A stretch of 64,000 nt of DNA. Origin: Enterococcus sp. DIV1094. Its GTDB lineage: Bacteria; Bacillota; Bacilli; Lactobacillales; Enterococcaceae. The position numbers and the translations under genes were made by a program. Below, in pieces: positions 25,999 to 36,107 of this stretch (within the stretch, counting starts at the first letter, position 1; each line of letters begins with the position of its first letter). The notes under the pieces are model-generated. The model saw only the letters and a list, made by a program, of their open reading frames with translations, was not told the DNA's origin and made no database searches. The stretch lies in the NCBI RefSeq assembly GCF_017316305.2, contig NZ_CP147250.1, positions 434,001 through 498,000 of the forward strand, written 5' to 3'.

Positions 25999-26333
25999 CA
26001 GACCACCTCAATTTCATAGCCGAAAGGATCAGGTGAATCAGCATTCAGCGGTACAACTTTTGCGATAGTGTAATGTTTGCCAAAGATCTCAATTTGGTCT
26101 GCAACTGAAAATTCTGGTAATGGTCCAGTGTATTTCTTCACCATAGAAATCAATGCATTGGGCGTTTGTACTTTCCCATCGACATCCCTCGGCTCAAACT
26201 TGACTGTGTCATCAAAGCGGACATGCTCAATGACAAGCTCATCCTCAAGAATAGGCTCACCTCTTGGGGTTACACCAATTTTCTTCCGATAGATCATTGC
26301 ATGAGGGAAAAAACGTTTTGGTGGCATTCTCAT
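25998..26333 (-). CDS. minor capsid protein (Minor_capsid_1 type)
   Basis: 111 residues. Residues 15-60 (YRKKIGVTPRGEPI, VRFDDTVKFEP) and the central strand pattern fit head-tail connector stopper proteins of A118-like phages. Overlaps the upstream gene by 4 nt. Confidence 0.65.
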   Translation of the reverse strand: MRMPPKRFFPHAMIYRKKIGVTPRGEPILEDELVIEHVRFDDTVKFEPRDVDGKVQTPNALISMVKKYTGPLPEFSVADQIEIFGKHYTIAKVVPLNADSPDPFGYEIEVV

Positions 26334-26785
26334 CGACTCACCCCACGATATAACAGGCCTGTGCCAGATAACTGCAGCATAGCGTCCCCAGAAAGCAGGG
26401 ATACTTCGTTTGTCGATGACGAACCACCTTTGCTTTTAGAAACACTCATCCGACCAATGGACCAGCTGTCAGGCTCTTGCATGCCGAACGTTGTAGTGGC
26501 CTCAGCCTCATGCATGTACTCAATTTGATAAGCAACAGCCAACTTGAATGCATCGCGCCGCATCGGAATATCTGACTCGAGATCATTCCTCTGATAAAAA
26601 CGTCTCGTTTGGATGTCCAACAATGCACTAGCTTTTCTCAGAAACTTTCGGAAATCTTTTTCAGTCAGTTCTGTTTCTTTATCCACCAAGCGTTTATACT
26701 CTTTAAGAGACAAGTAGCCACATGGCTCGATGCTTTCCTGATCGTCAAAGATTTCATTCAACGGCTTACGTCTTATTCGTTCCAT
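26330..26785 (-). CDS. head-tail connector (adaptor) protein
   Basis: 151 residues, helical first half (LKEYKRLVDKETELTEKDF, KASALLDIQTRRFY) typical of phage adaptor proteins that bind the portal. GGAGGTG SD. Order before minor capsid 1 agrees. Confidence 0.65.
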   Translation of the reverse strand: MERIRRKPLNEIFDDQESIEPCGYLSLKEYKRLVDKETELTEKDFRKFLRKASALLDIQTRRFYQRNDLESDIPMRRDAFKLAVAYQIEYMHEAEATTTFGMQEPDSWSIGRMSVSKSKGGSSSTNEVSLLSGDAMLQLSGTGLLYRGVSR

Positions 26786-26796
26786 GGTTTCACCTC

Positions 26797-26834
26797 CATG
26801 AAAAAAGAGAGTGGTTATTCACTCTCTTTTAACA
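26797..26834 (-). terminator. hairpin between HeH and connector genes
   Basis: AAAAGAGAGTG/CACTCTCTTTT stem with T-runs on both sides. On the minus strand it could partially terminate or protect the late transcript between capsid and connector genes. It overlaps the end of the HeH ORF. Confidence 0.5.
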
Positions 26835-26979
26835 GCTCAATTAATTCTGGTTTCTTGGCAGTTGATGGATACTCAATGCCAAGACGATCTAACTCAGCTC
26901 TAAGCTCATCAACTTTCATGTCATCGATGACAAATGATTTACCTTCTACCCCAGACTTCCCCGGTTCTTCCGGGGTCAT
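26815..26979 (-). CDS. HeH/LEM-domain small phage protein
   Basis: 54 residues. The C-terminal 35 residues (MKVDELRAELDRLGIEYP, KKPELIELL) are a clear HeH/SAP-like helix-extension-helix domain, seen in phages just after the major capsid gene. ATG overlaps the capsid stop (ATGA). It may bind DNA or the capsid interior; role unknown. Confidence 0.75.
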   Translation of the reverse strand: MTPEEPGKSGVEGKSFVIDDMKVDELRAELDRLGIEYPSTAKKPELIELLKESE

Positions 26980-27863
26980 GCTTTTGGGTCATCATAAGAG
27001 ATATAGATTGCTGGACGTGCTTTCTTAAGTACCAAGCAATCGTAATAATCCAACCCTTTGATGGTGTCACGGTAACCGCCACGATCCTGGTCAGCAGGGA
27101 CCAAATCAATCGTATTGTACTTCTCGATTGGCTTAGCAACGGTGATAGGTGTCATAATGAAATTAATATGCTTGTCTTCATCGACCTGCAACCGATTTTT
27201 AGCAACCTTTTGGATGATGATGTTCGTGCCATCAAGCATCTCGACACGACGATCGATACCATTAAATTGAACAGTGTTGGTGGTAAAAGTTTTAGAAACG
27301 CCATCTGCATTCTTCAATGCTTTGTAGGCATCACTAGACATAAATGCCACAAACTGACCAATGACTTCTGTGTCAGTCATGTACGCTTCAGCATCGTCGA
27401 AGCTATCTAAAATATTAGATTTAGTGATTGTTTCTTTGACCGTTTTTCCTTTGTAAACATTATCAGAAGTATCAAATCCGGCTTCAAGTAAACGTGCAAC
27501 AGCGGTTTGATCTTTCTCAGGAATCGTAACCAATCGAGTGTGCTCTTCAATGACAGCACCTACTTGATAAGCTGCATTTTCCGATTGATCTAAGCGATCC
27601 ATGTCGTAGCCCATCCAACGTTCCTTTTCCAATTTTAAAGTTGATTTCTCAACGGAGATATTGTTCCGTTCGTTTTCTTTATTCCGCTTATAATCGGCAG
27701 CCGTAAATCCTTGCATTTCATTTACACGTACTTCGTGAGTACCCACAAAATCAGCTTCCGTGATATCTTTTGCCCCTTGGGTCAATACTTCCCATACTTG
27801 CGACTCAGCTGCAAATTCCTTGTCGATTTTCGCTAAATCTTTACTGTCTAAAATTACTGGCAT
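26976..27863 (-). CDS. major capsid protein
   Basis: 295 residues, located directly after the scaffold gene as in A118 (Cps). It has long beta strands and a helical spine (ILDSFDDAEAYMTDTEVIGQF) consistent with an HK97-like fold. No N-terminal delta domain is obvious, matching the use of a separate scaffold protein. Confidence 0.75.
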   Translation of the reverse strand: MPVILDSKDLAKIDKEFAAESQVWEVLTQGAKDITEADFVGTHEVRVNEMQGFTAADYKRNKENERNNISVEKSTLKLEKERWMGYDMDRLDQSENAAYQVGAVIEEHTRLVTIPEKDQTAVARLLEAGFDTSDNVYKGKTVKETITKSNILDSFDDAEAYMTDTEVIGQFVAFMSSDAYKALKNADGVSKTFTTNTVQFNGIDRRVEMLDGTNIIIQKVAKNRLQVDEDKHINFIMTPITVAKPIEKYNTIDLVPADQDRGGYRDTIKGLDYYDCLVLKKARPAIYISYDDPKA

Positions 27864-27876
27864 TTAAACCACTCTC

Positions 27877-28467
27877 CTAATTATTTTTTGTTCTTGCAAT
27901 ATTCTCTGCTAGATTATCTTTCCAGCTTTTTTCTTTAGGTGGCTCACCACCACCTGTATTACCAGCAGCCACAAACTGCTTTTTCTTTGGCTGTGGTGCA
28001 GGATCGCTTGATTGAAACAAATAGCCTTCATCTTTTTTCAGTGAGGCTACTTTATCATCTAATCCCTTGACCCCTTCGTCAGTCATTTCCAATTCATCTG
28101 CCTTCAACAAAGCTTTCACAGCTGTAATGTTCTTAGCTCCAGCTTGTGTTAAAGCTAATTCGATCGCAGCGTTCTTACGATCTGCTAGTCTTTCAGCGGT
28201 TACGGTTTCTAACTGATTTTTATAGTCATCAATTTGTTTTTGCAGATCTTCATTTCCACTGTTTGATGCTTTCAACTGCTCAACAAGCGCATTTGCGGCG
28301 GTTAAATCTTCGTTTGCAGTTTTTAGCTTTTGAGACTTATCGTTAAAATCAGCTTTAGGCACAGCATTTTTCGGGAATTCTGATTTTATTTCTTTTGTCG
28401 CTCCGTCTAGATCAAACTTCCCATCCTCTCCGACGTGTTTTGATAAAATTTCTTTGATCCATTCCAT
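27877..28467 (-). CDS. GP20-type scaffold protein
   Basis: 196 residues. Long coiled coil (about 45-115) with a GP20-family C-terminal region, highly charged and Gln/Lys-rich. It guides capsid assembly. Typically just upstream of the capsid gene, as here. Confidence 0.75.
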   Translation of the reverse strand: MEWIKEILSKHVGEDGKFDLDGATKEIKSEFPKNAVPKADFNDKSQKLKTANEDLTAANALVEQLKASNSGNEDLQKQIDDYKNQLETVTAERLADRKNAAIELALTQAGAKNITAVKALLKADELEMTDEGVKGLDDKVASLKKDEGYLFQSSDPAPQPKKKQFVAAGNTGGGEPPKEKSWKDNLAENIARTKNN

Positions 28468-28700
28468 GATTCATTCTCCGTTCCTTTTTATTCTGGTTGG
28501 TACCAGTTTAGAGTGTGAGTTATACCGCTCACTCGGTAGATAAACAGTTTAATGTCATATTCAGGACAAAATAAAAGCCTAGCAAGCTAGACTAAACAAA
28601 TCAAAATCCTCAAACTTCAAAGCAAGACCAATTTCATAAAATGTTAGTAAGATTTCAGATAAGCTCAATTTGCTTTAATCCTCCACCATACTTTCTCCTT
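28468..28700. other. non-coding gap in the head operon
   Basis: 233 bp without a convincing gene. It holds a hairpin AGTCTAGC/GCTAGGCT followed by TTTTATTTT on the minus strand (about 28569-28592), which could attenuate transcription between the minor capsid and scaffold genes. Several stop codons interrupt every longer frame. Confidence 0.4.
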
Positions 28701-29849
28701 CTATGAATACACTTGCTCTCTCGAATAATCCCGACGTAACAATTGATCATGCTCATTGATAAAAGTACGCAGTGCTGCTTGACGTCGTCTGACCAGTTGT
28801 TTGAAGTGCAGAACATCTTCTTTGTTGTCCATTGTCGTTGCTGCGTTCAATTGCCGCTTAGCACGTCGAATAGCGACTTCCATGCGGCGCTGTTTTGCAA
28901 CTAAGTCCGCATTGTCAATCGCTTGTTTTGGATCATATTGCTTCATGTGAATATCAAGATCCGGATCATAGATTTGGATGTACAATCGATGTCGACAATT
29001 AATACCTTGGGTTCCGTCAGGCTCACCGTATCCATAATCATAGATCGATGAAATATGACGTAATTCTTCCGGCGCATCCTCTTTACGGACAAGCAAGACC
29101 CATCCGCCTTGGATATGGGCACAGTGTGGTCGTGCAGCCATATGGCTACTCATTAGCGCTGTGACAATTCCATGCTCTAACCCTCGCTTAAGTCGCAGAT
29201 CCTGATAGACTCGATGCGTTGTGGTTTTCAAAACCATCCGAACGTAGCGCTCAAGGCTCCATTCACGCCCTGCCTTGTCGACAAAGGTCGTCATCACCCC
29301 TTTTTCCACCATCGCATAGATCGATTCTCTAAGCGCCAGTTGTGGCGTTTTAGTGCCGCCAATGATTTTGGCCGCAGTATCGTTTAAAACTTGTTGATAC
29401 ATCTTAGCCAGTGGATTATTCGGATAATTAGTGTCGATCAGCGTTTGATTGACATGATTGTCAAGATCTCGCCATTGCTGATTGAGATACGACTCCATCA
29501 CATTGTCAATCTCAGTTCGTGATGGCGGTTCTTTTCCAGTTTGTTGAGATAAGTTTTTGTCAAGATCTGAAATGACTTCAAACCCCATATCCACTATGAT
29601 TTTACGTAGCTGATCATAAGAATACTGACTTGTTTCATTGACCAATTGCTGCAACGATTGCGGATTCAAAAGGTTTAATTGATGCATCTTTTCAATTTTC
29701 CAATGAAAAGCATTGTCCTCATTCAAAGGCATTCGAGTTGGCATTTTCAAATGCTTGACAAGCATCCTCATGATCTCATCTTCCATCGCCATATAAGCAT
29801 CTTGAATGTAAGAAGCCTCAATATCTAACTGGTTAGGTGTAATGGCCAT
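28701..29849 (-). CDS. phage minor capsid protein 2 (Phage_min_cap2)
   Basis: 382 residues. Contains the family's MuF-like region: SSHMAARPHCAHIQGGWVL and GINCRHRLYIQI near residues 235-300, with conserved His/Cys. Minor head protein bound to the portal and thought to be injected or to help packaging. Follows the portal by 4 nt. Confidence 0.75.
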   Translation of the reverse strand: MAITPNQLDIEASYIQDAYMAMEDEIMRMLVKHLKMPTRMPLNEDNAFHWKIEKMHQLNLLNPQSLQQLVNETSQYSYDQLRKIIVDMGFEVISDLDKNLSQQTGKEPPSRTEIDNVMESYLNQQWRDLDNHVNQTLIDTNYPNNPLAKMYQQVLNDTAAKIIGGTKTPQLALRESIYAMVEKGVMTTFVDKAGREWSLERYVRMVLKTTTHRVYQDLRLKRGLEHGIVTALMSSHMAARPHCAHIQGGWVLLVRKEDAPEELRHISSIYDYGYGEPDGTQGINCRHRLYIQIYDPDLDIHMKQYDPKQAIDNADLVAKQRRMEVAIRRAKRQLNAATTMDNKEDVLHFKQLVRRRQAALRTFINEHDQLLRRDYSREQVYS

Positions 29850-29853
29850 TCAA

Positions 29854-31392
29854 TCACTCCTCGAAGTCTTCGTATCCAGAATCTCGTATTTTACCAGTAG
29901 TCTCATCAACTACATCTAATTGCGCTTGTCGGTAAAGATCTTTTGCCTTACTTTCAGGCAACTTCATTATTTTGGCTAAAGTTAACCATCCGGGAATCAG
30001 CCCATCATTTTTCAGTTCACGATAATAATCAGATTCTGACTTTTTATCTAAGAAGATGCCATCATCAAAGTTCACACCGATCTCTTCACGATTTGGAGAT
30101 TCACCACTAAATAGTGGTTTCCCGTCAACTTCTGTGGCTCGACCTAGCTCACACAGCGCTAGCACAACATCCCGAATGAATTCCTCTAATTCGGTTGTTT
30201 GTTGGTTCCTTGATTGATACGTTTGCGAGTTCTCGCTGATTACCTCAGTTGCCGTCTTATTCGTAGTACGTACCCCGGCACCATCGAAAACGAACGTACC
30301 AGTCGACAGCCCCACTTCCATTTCTAGAAGTCGCAAGCGATGATTAATTGCTCCAATGTATTGTTCTGTTCGAATTTCATGAGTTAAATCCGTAATCTTA
30401 AAATCATCTGGTTTAGATCCGGGAATAACCACATAGAAATCATCGTTTGGGTCAAAGGTCAAATCAATATTTCCAGTCTCTTTGTTGGGTACACCATCCA
30501 GCATCGATTCAGGAACAGCAACTCGCCGTTTTCCCACATCAATTTCATGATCAAACGCATCCAACGCTTTGTTTAGTCGATCAAGTGTTCGTTTACAGTT
30601 ATCGTACACACCAACACCAAGTGGTGAGTATGGGTTGATATTGTTAAAACCAGCTGTCTTGAAATAAGAGAAGATAGGGCGTTCAATTTCTTCCCCATGC
30701 CTCGCTGGATCCAACTCTGCATATTGTTCCAAAGTGTCCAACGATACCTGCATTCCTAAAACATTATATTTTTCACTTTCATAAAGCTCATTGAGCACCC
30801 AATACTCTCCGTCGATCCACTGGTGAAACTCAAGTAGCGTGTAAAAGAATGTTTTGGAGCCTTCAGTTTTGATGGTTTTAAACGCAATCGCACACTGACT
30901 GATTTTATTGGTGCTACTCTCCAATGGGTAAAATGCGTCAGGCAGTGCCCATGAGAACTCAATTTGTCCTGATTGGTCATTGAAATAAGGTCGCACAACT
31001 AAGCCACCAAGAGCCATTGCTGGTTCAAGATACTTACTGAGATTACGCTTGAAGTCGTTATGCTGAAACACAGACTCTATCCAAGCACTTGCTTCATCAT
31101 ATTTTTTTGATTTATCATCTTTTCCGATCGTGATTTCTGCCTGTTCATTGAACATTACCTTCGCATATTCAGAAGCAACCTTGCGGGCCATATTGATATT
31201 CGCCTTTGCTATCTGATCATAATTACAATGCATGTACCCTTGGTAATAGAGCAAGCTGTTTTGAATACGATCATATTCTTCACGACTCATTTGAATCTTT
31301 GGATGATCTAAAATACTTTGAAGCTCTTTTTTCGCTCCTATTGCAACCGCCCCCTTTCCAAAAACTCTTTTTATTGCTTGCCAAAATGACAC
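29854..31392 (-). CDS. portal protein (SPP1 Gp6-like)
   Basis: 512 residues from GTG with AGGAGG 8 nt upstream. SPP1-type portal features: YYQGYMHCNYDQ near 50, ASEYAKVMFNE near 90, a large clip/wing region and a C-terminal helical crown. It forms the DNA entry dodecamer. Directly downstream of terL. Confidence 0.8.
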   Translation of the reverse strand: MSFWQAIKRVFGKGAVAIGAKKELQSILDHPKIQMSREEYDRIQNSLLYYQGYMHCNYDQIAKANINMARKVASEYAKVMFNEQAEITIGKDDKSKKYDEASAWIESVFQHNDFKRNLSKYLEPAMALGGLVVRPYFNDQSGQIEFSWALPDAFYPLESSTNKISQCAIAFKTIKTEGSKTFFYTLLEFHQWIDGEYWVLNELYESEKYNVLGMQVSLDTLEQYAELDPARHGEEIERPIFSYFKTAGFNNINPYSPLGVGVYDNCKRTLDRLNKALDAFDHEIDVGKRRVAVPESMLDGVPNKETGNIDLTFDPNDDFYVVIPGSKPDDFKITDLTHEIRTEQYIGAINHRLRLLEMEVGLSTGTFVFDGAGVRTTNKTATEVISENSQTYQSRNQQTTELEEFIRDVVLALCELGRATEVDGKPLFSGESPNREEIGVNFDDGIFLDKKSESDYYRELKNDGLIPGWLTLAKIMKLPESKAKDLYRQAQLDVVDETTGKIRDSGYEDFEE

Positions 31393-31406
31393 CCGATCAC
31401 CTCCTG

Positions 31407-32702
31407 CTAAAGAACATAGCGTTTCGTAAAGTAATTAATCGCATAACGACATTCGTCTAATGCATGGTTGTTTTTATCCACTGGGTAGCCCGAATCATTC
31501 CGAACGTACATTCCTAATTCCTTGATGAAATGATAGTGACCATACTTGCCATCATGATCGTAAAGAAAAAAGCGTCCTTTTGACAAGGCGCTTTGCATAC
31601 GTTCGATACCTATTTCAATTTTAGTGCCATTGCTGGTTACTTTGTCTTTTGAGTTGTTGTCTGCTTTTGTTGTGACGATTCCTAACACACGTAATTCCTC
31701 ACTCAATGACTTACAAGCTGGATCGACAAAGAATTTTGAATGCTTAGGCAGCCATGACCACTCTTTATAACACCATTCTTTAAACTGCCTAATTTCCTTG
31801 GCATACTCACTCATCGCTTTCGTGACACCCGTGTCGGCACCACTATGGTAGAAGTTAGCCATCCGATAGAGATAATATTTTCCGTCTTTCCATGTAACGA
31901 GATTTAAGGAACAGGTAGTTGCATCACTTTGTCCGCCGTCTGCACTAAAGAATGCTTCTACAGGCTTGCCGATGATTCCCTTCGACAGATGAGTATCTTC
32001 GTTAAACATTGAATAGATCACACCTTCAGGCATCACACGATCACCTAGCCAATCTCGTTTGTAAAGATACTCGGAGACTTTACATTCCGCTTCCCATTCT
32101 TTCAAAGCTTGTTTCGTTAAAATAGGATTATCTTGTGGTCGCCAATGACGAAACTTAAAAGACCCAGTTTCTATAAAGGGTTTAAGAGTTTCTATGTTCG
32201 GATGATTTGGTGCTGGCGGATTCTGTTCAGCGAGATGATAACGAAAACTAGAAGCTTTAGTCCGACGAAAAGCCTCATCTATAACTGCTTTGTTAAGCAG
32301 ATTGAATTCCAAAAAAGTGACAGTTCCAAATGACATACCAGTGATGGCACCGACAGCATTTACTTTTCCGCCGCCTTTATAATAGATCCGCTTTTCTCCC
32401 TCTGGTAGATTGATCCATAAATGATCTCCATGCTCATCGTGTCGAATTTCAGCACAGCTGGCAAAGATATGTTCCAGTCCGAATCCTTCACAATCCATAA
32501 ACATTCTGTAGGCTTGTTCTTGGTTATAAGCAAGCACAAGATGATTCGTATCGGGATGTCCTGCGTATATTAACGCCATCTTTTGAGCATCTGACATCGT
32601 CTTACCAGAACGAATCGTTCCCTCGTTCAATTCCATCCGAATTCCCTTGAGCGATTGGAAAATATTCTCTTTTTGCTTAGTCGATAGTTTCAACTGGCTC
32701 AT
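31407..32702 (-). CDS. terL: terminase large subunit
   Basis: About 431 residues. The ATPase half has a Walker A-like loop ([11 protein letters not shown] near residue 30) and a GTVTFLEFN Walker B-like segment. The C-terminal nuclease has [16 protein letters not shown] and [10 protein letters not shown] acidic residues. Start at ATG 32702 after GAGGAG; ATG 32708 is an alternative. Packs DNA into proheads. Confidence 0.85.
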   Translation of the reverse strand: MSQLKLSTKQKENIFQSLKGIRMELNEGTIRSGKTMSDAQKMALIYAGHPDTNHLVLAYNQEQAYRMFMDCEGFGLEHIFASCAEIRHDEHGDHLWINLPEGEKRIYYKGGGKVNAVGAITGMSFGTVTFLEFNLLNKAVIDEAFRRTKASSFRYHLAEQNPPAPNHPNIETLKPFIETGSFKFRHWRPQDNPILTKQALKEWEAECKVSEYLYKRDWLGDRVMPEGVIYSMFNEDTHLSKGIIGKPVEAFFSADGGQSDATTCSLNLVTWKDGKYYLYRMANFYHSGADTGVTKAMSEYAKEIRQFKEWCYKEWSWLPKHSKFFVDPACKSLSEELRVLGIVTTKADNNSKDKVTSNGTKIEIGIERMQSALSKGRFFLYDHDGKYGHYHFIKELGMYVRNDSGYPVDKNNHALDECRYAINYFTKRYVL

Positions 32703-33570
32703 CTGCATCACTCTCCTCATCTTTCTTTATTGGACCAATAAGCGATTGGCCGATATCAATAAGGCCTTGTACTTTACTCTGTTCTTTTTCATTTAACACC
32801 AGCTTAGATGCTTTATTTTCGATAATATCAGCCTCAGATTGAACTTTGCGAATCTGAGCTTGTTTCAATTCATCAACGGTGAAGAACTTCAGTAGTTCAG
32901 ACATAGCTTTTTGTTTGTCATAAAGTTTGACAGAAACACCATCTTTGCCTTTTTTGACCTCTTGAATAAGTGTGCCATCTACTTCTTCACTATTTTTCAA
33001 TGCAACTTGAGATGACTTGTATGTTTCCAAATCTCCAGTGAACTCGTTATAAACTTCTTGCTTTTCACCCTTATCATCATAGGTATATAGTTTGTGTTCG
33101 GATGATGAGAACTCAACAAAATCAGTGATATCAGCAAACGCTTGCTTTGCATATTCTTTTATCAAATCTTTTACATCAAGAAACATATCTTGCTGCAGTT
33201 CTGCCTTCAGTCTTTTCAACTCGATCTTTATGCTATCTTTTGCTATCAATCTTATGCTGTTAGACCTAGCGGAATTATAATCGCATCCATAAGCCTGTTG
33301 ATATGCCTTAGTAGCGTTGAAGCTTTGTAGATAATAAAGACAAAACAGTTTTTGCTGCTCTGTCAGATCATTATTATCTATTACTGGATGCACCTCTTTT
33401 TTGTGTACAACCTTTTCTTTTTTTGTTGCACCCTTTTTTTCAGGAAAACCATCCCACTTTCTAGACTTCCAAGACTTAACTGTATTGATAGATACATCGT
33501 ATTTAGCGGCTATGTCTTTGTACTTCATGCCGCTTTGATAATCTATGTATGCTAGTTCCCACTTTTTCAC
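32677..33570 (-). CDS. terS: terminase small subunit
   Basis: 297 residues from GTG 33570, chosen because GAGGTGG is 8 nt upstream; the ATG 15 codons earlier lacks an SD. An N-terminal helix-turn-helix ([20 protein letters not shown]) for DNA recognition precedes the Terminase_2 core ([26 protein letters not shown]) and a long helical C-terminus. Recognises pac/cos and loads TerL. Confidence 0.8.
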   Translation of the reverse strand: MKKWELAYIDYQSGMKYKDIAAKYDVSINTVKSWKSRKWDGFPEKKGATKKEKVVHKKEVHPVIDNNDLTEQQKLFCLYYLQSFNATKAYQQAYGCDYNSARSNSIRLIAKDSIKIELKRLKAELQQDMFLDVKDLIKEYAKQAFADITDFVEFSSSEHKLYTYDDKGEKQEVYNEFTGDLETYKSSQVALKNSEEVDGTLIQEVKKGKDGVSVKLYDKQKAMSELLKFFTVDELKQAQIRKVQSEADIIENKASKLVLNEKEQSKVQGLIDIGQSLIGPIKKDEESDADEPVETID

Positions 33571-33695
33571 ACTACACACCACCTCACATTCTTTGCTGGT
33601 TAAGTTTTGTTTCATAAAATTATACGGTCAATACTGCATCTGTACTTCTTAATAGCTTCCTAGTTTGAGCAACTTAGTGTAATCATTGCTTTCTT

Positions 33696-33923
33696 TCACC
33701 TTACATATCTCCTTATGTTCCTCTGAATGTTTTCATCGTTCCAGACTCCATGACCACAATAGCGAAGCTTGCAACCATCAATTTCGATAGGTGTAGCTTC
33801 TCTAGTCATTTCGATAATGGAATATCTATTCTTAATCTGAATGGATAAGACAATGCGTGATGGATCATCTTGGCTAGGTTGCGGATACCTATTAGATAGT
33901 GATACGTACCAGTAATTTCTCAT
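33696..33923 (-). CDS. small phage protein, unknown
   Basis: 75 residues from ATG 33923 (GTG one codon earlier also possible). Basic, with a CKLRYCGHGVW segment carrying two Cys and one His. Located between the FtsK-gamma-like remnant and terS. Family not recognised. Confidence 0.45.
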   Translation of the reverse strand: MRNYWYVSLSNRYPQPSQDDPSRIVLSIQIKNRYSIIEMTREATPIEIDGCKLRYCGHGVWNDENIQRNIRRYVR

Positions 33924-34102
33924 CACGTGGCCTTCTCTCTATCTGAGATCAAATCATTGTAAAGAGCAGTAGCTCGTTCCTTTCCAACACGTAATCTCCG
34001 TTGAATAGTTCCAATCGTAAATACTTGACCTTGACCAACTTCTTCAAAGCCCTTCTTTAATTGTTACATTTCCTCAAAATCTTTATCAGTGTATTGTTTC
34101 AT
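33923..34102 (-). pseudogene. FtsK-gamma-like winged-helix ORF with in-frame stop
   Basis: From ATG 34102 (GGAGG SD) the frame is interrupted at codon 12 by TAA and then continues open to 33923. The remaining 47 codons include FTIGTIQRRLRVGKERATAL, a close match in layout to the DNA-binding gamma domain of FtsK-type translocases. Either a nonsense mutation or an internal restart; no good SD precedes an internal start. Confidence 0.55.
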
Positions 34103-34126
34103 GAGTTTATTCCTCCTTTAATGCAT

Positions 34127-34155
34127 AATAAAAAGACCACTCAACGAGTGATCTA
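34127..34155 (-). terminator. terminator of the second amidase gene
   Basis: AGATCACTC/GAGTGGTCT stem followed by TTTTATT on the minus strand. Confidence 0.6.
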
Positions 34156-34197
34156 ATATATAATAAAGAAGCCACCGAATCACGATGGCTACATAGT

Positions 34198-34698
34198 TTA
34201 TTCTCCATTTACTCTTTTAATTATCTCAGATAAACGAGGAATCAATGATGGCCCTGGACATTCTGTCGATGACGGAGAGTTTCCTTCGGCACACTGGTGA
34301 CCTACGATCCTCATTTTTCTACCATACCGCTTATTAATATCTTTAATTAGTTTAACTAATGAGTCTACCGTCTTGTCACTTACTTTCCAATCTGGTGCTG
34401 TTGAAGTATTACAATTCTCAATACCTATAGAGTAAGAATTTGCTTTTCCAGCGTGCCATGCTCTTTTTTCTTCTCCGACATATGCTCTGATTTCTCCGTC
34501 CGGTCCTATACCATAATGAGCTGATGCTTCTCGCTCACGCCAAACTTCAGGTACACCATCATAATTAGTCATAGCCATATGATGAATAACAACTGTTGTA
34601 ATCTCAGTGCCATTTCGACTATTCCATCTTTCCTCGCCATCGTTAACAAACTCTTCAAATTGATAAGGTGTAGCAAGTGGACTAATAATCGTTGTCAT
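34198..34698 (-). CDS. second N-acetylmuramoyl-L-alanine amidase, catalytic domain only
   Basis: 166 residues, Amidase_2/PGRP domain throughout: TTVVIHHMA near 38 (zinc His), WHAGKANSYSIGIE near 81, VGHQCAE near 137 and ECPG near 147. No signal peptide and no wall-binding domain. It differs in sequence from the endolysin at 10863. It lies upstream of terS with its own terminator and a long non-coding leader, apart from the lysis module. It may be a moron, a duplicated or relocated lysis gene. Confidence 0.7.
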   Translation of the reverse strand: MTTIISPLATPYQFEEFVNDGEERWNSRNGTEITTVVIHHMAMTNYDGVPEVWREREASAHYGIGPDGEIRAYVGEEKRAWHAGKANSYSIGIENCNTSTAPDWKVSDKTVDSLVKLIKDINKRYGRKMRIVGHQCAEGNSPSSTECPGPSLIPRLSEIIKRVNGE

Positions 34699-34699
34699 A

Positions 34700-35430
34700 A
34701 ATCTATCCTCCTTGATTTTTTCGTAAGCACTTACATAACTAGTATAAAAGTTATTTACTTTAAATTTCCATCGAACAGACTATCAAAAATGTCACATTTA
34801 TTATTTTGCTGTGAGATATTAGTAGAAATTTAAGAAAGTTTAATTTACATTATTGATTCTCGTATTATTTCACTATTCGAATACTATTTTTTATCTATAA
34901 TATTTGAACTACTCTAGTTGGATTATCTTCATTTGGCTATGAATATCTATTGATTAGTTATCAGTATCAGGAGTTTCTCATTATGTAACTAAGTTGGCGA
35001 AGTGTTGCTGATTTTCTTATGAGTGTCAATAATGATTTTACTAGCTATTAATGTCCGTTTTTTGTAATTTTTTTACTATAATCATTTACTTATACTAGCA
35101 GAAACTAGTATATGCTTTTTTGATATAATTTGATTTTTGGCCTGTGACACATCTTGGATTAGCGTGTAATCTACCTCTAAAATATTTACCTAGTTTTCAT
35201 AATTTCCTCCTAAGATAATGGTAGAAAGACTTTGTAGCATCCAAGTTTGTCTCATACACTCTAAGTGATGGACTTTCTCCTAGACGATATGAGTTGATCA
35301 AGCGTTGTAAAAAAATATATATTGTATTACTTACAAGTCTTTACCTTGTACCTTCTAATCATTCATCTGATTTAACTTTTTCATGACTTTTTATCCTTTC
35401 GCTGTATAATAGAGTAAAAAAGAGAGGTAA
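34700..35430. other. AT-rich non-coding tract
   Basis: About 730 bp with no credible ORF. Near the left edge is GTAAG-CA-CTTAC, an imperfect palindrome just upstream of the amidase start, with a possible minus-strand TATACT -10 at about 34736. The right edge holds the promoter of the 35436 gene. The remainder shows no structure I could name. Confidence 0.4.
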
Positions 35431-35435
35431 GTAAA

Positions 35436-35657
35436 ATGCCTTACTATGTGATCAAAAAGAAAAAGTTAAAAATATCGAATAATCGATTCGTCATTCACGA
35501 ATGCACTTGCCCTCGTATTAAACAGAAAGATGAAATCACTGCTATCGGGTATCATACAGAACATAATGATGCTCTTCTCTCTATTAGCTTAAAAAGACCC
35601 TCAGACGAATTTTTATTTTGTAGCTTTTGTTGCAAAACTCGAATTATAAGTAAATAG
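35436..35657 (+). CDS. small Cys-rich protein, unknown
   Basis: 73 residues, plus strand, against the late operon. HECTCPR near residue 26 and FLFCSFCCK near 60 give five Cys, suggesting a zinc-binding fold. Preceded by TATAAT (35405-35410) and an AGAGAGGTAAG SD, so probably transcribed on its own in the lysogen. Family unknown. Confidence 0.5.
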   Translation: MPYYVIKKKKLKISNNRFVIHECTCPRIKQKDEITAIGYHTEHNDALLSISLKRPSDEFLFCSFCCKTRIISK

Positions 35658-35718
35658 GCCCTACAATCTGCCAGATTTGATACCGGCAAATTTTTATCTC
35701 AAAACAAAAAGCTATCCT

Positions 35719-35901
35719 TTATAGAACAGCTTCTCTAATATCTTTTAACTTAACTACTGCTACCTTATTGCTGTCGTCCACTAACTCGACGACTGCTGTT
35801 CTTTCTATAATATTACGAATTTTGATTTTATAAAGTTCTTTTTCTCCGACTACTTTAGCCATGTAGATGCCATCTTTTTTCAATTCACTAGTTTCGAACA
35901 T
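35719..35901 (-). CDS. small phage protein, unknown
   Basis: 60 residues, SD AGAGGTG 9 nt before the ATG. Predicted small beta-barrel-like fold (YKIKIRNIIERTAVVELVD). No family recognised. Confidence 0.4.
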   Translation of the reverse strand: MFETSELKKDGIYMAKVVGEKELYKIKIRNIIERTAVVELVDDSNKVAVVKLKDIREAVL

Positions 35902-36107
35902 AAATCGTTACACCTCTGAGAACATTTTTTATACAGGATAAACAACTTTTGATAATTAGTAAAGTATATTCACATTGTAGATATAAACAAATCAAACAAC
36001 CTTACACAGGCCTGACGTCTGCTTCTCGTCCTTACCACATTCTCAGTTGCTATTGTTATGGGTCAGATACTTATTACACTGACCGGTGTTAAATAAGTCC
36101 TCCCAAA

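Noticed and set aside
28578..28668. Small leftward ORF (TTG start) in the head operon gap
   Set aside because: After careful reading the frame stops after 19 codons and the SD spacing is too long.
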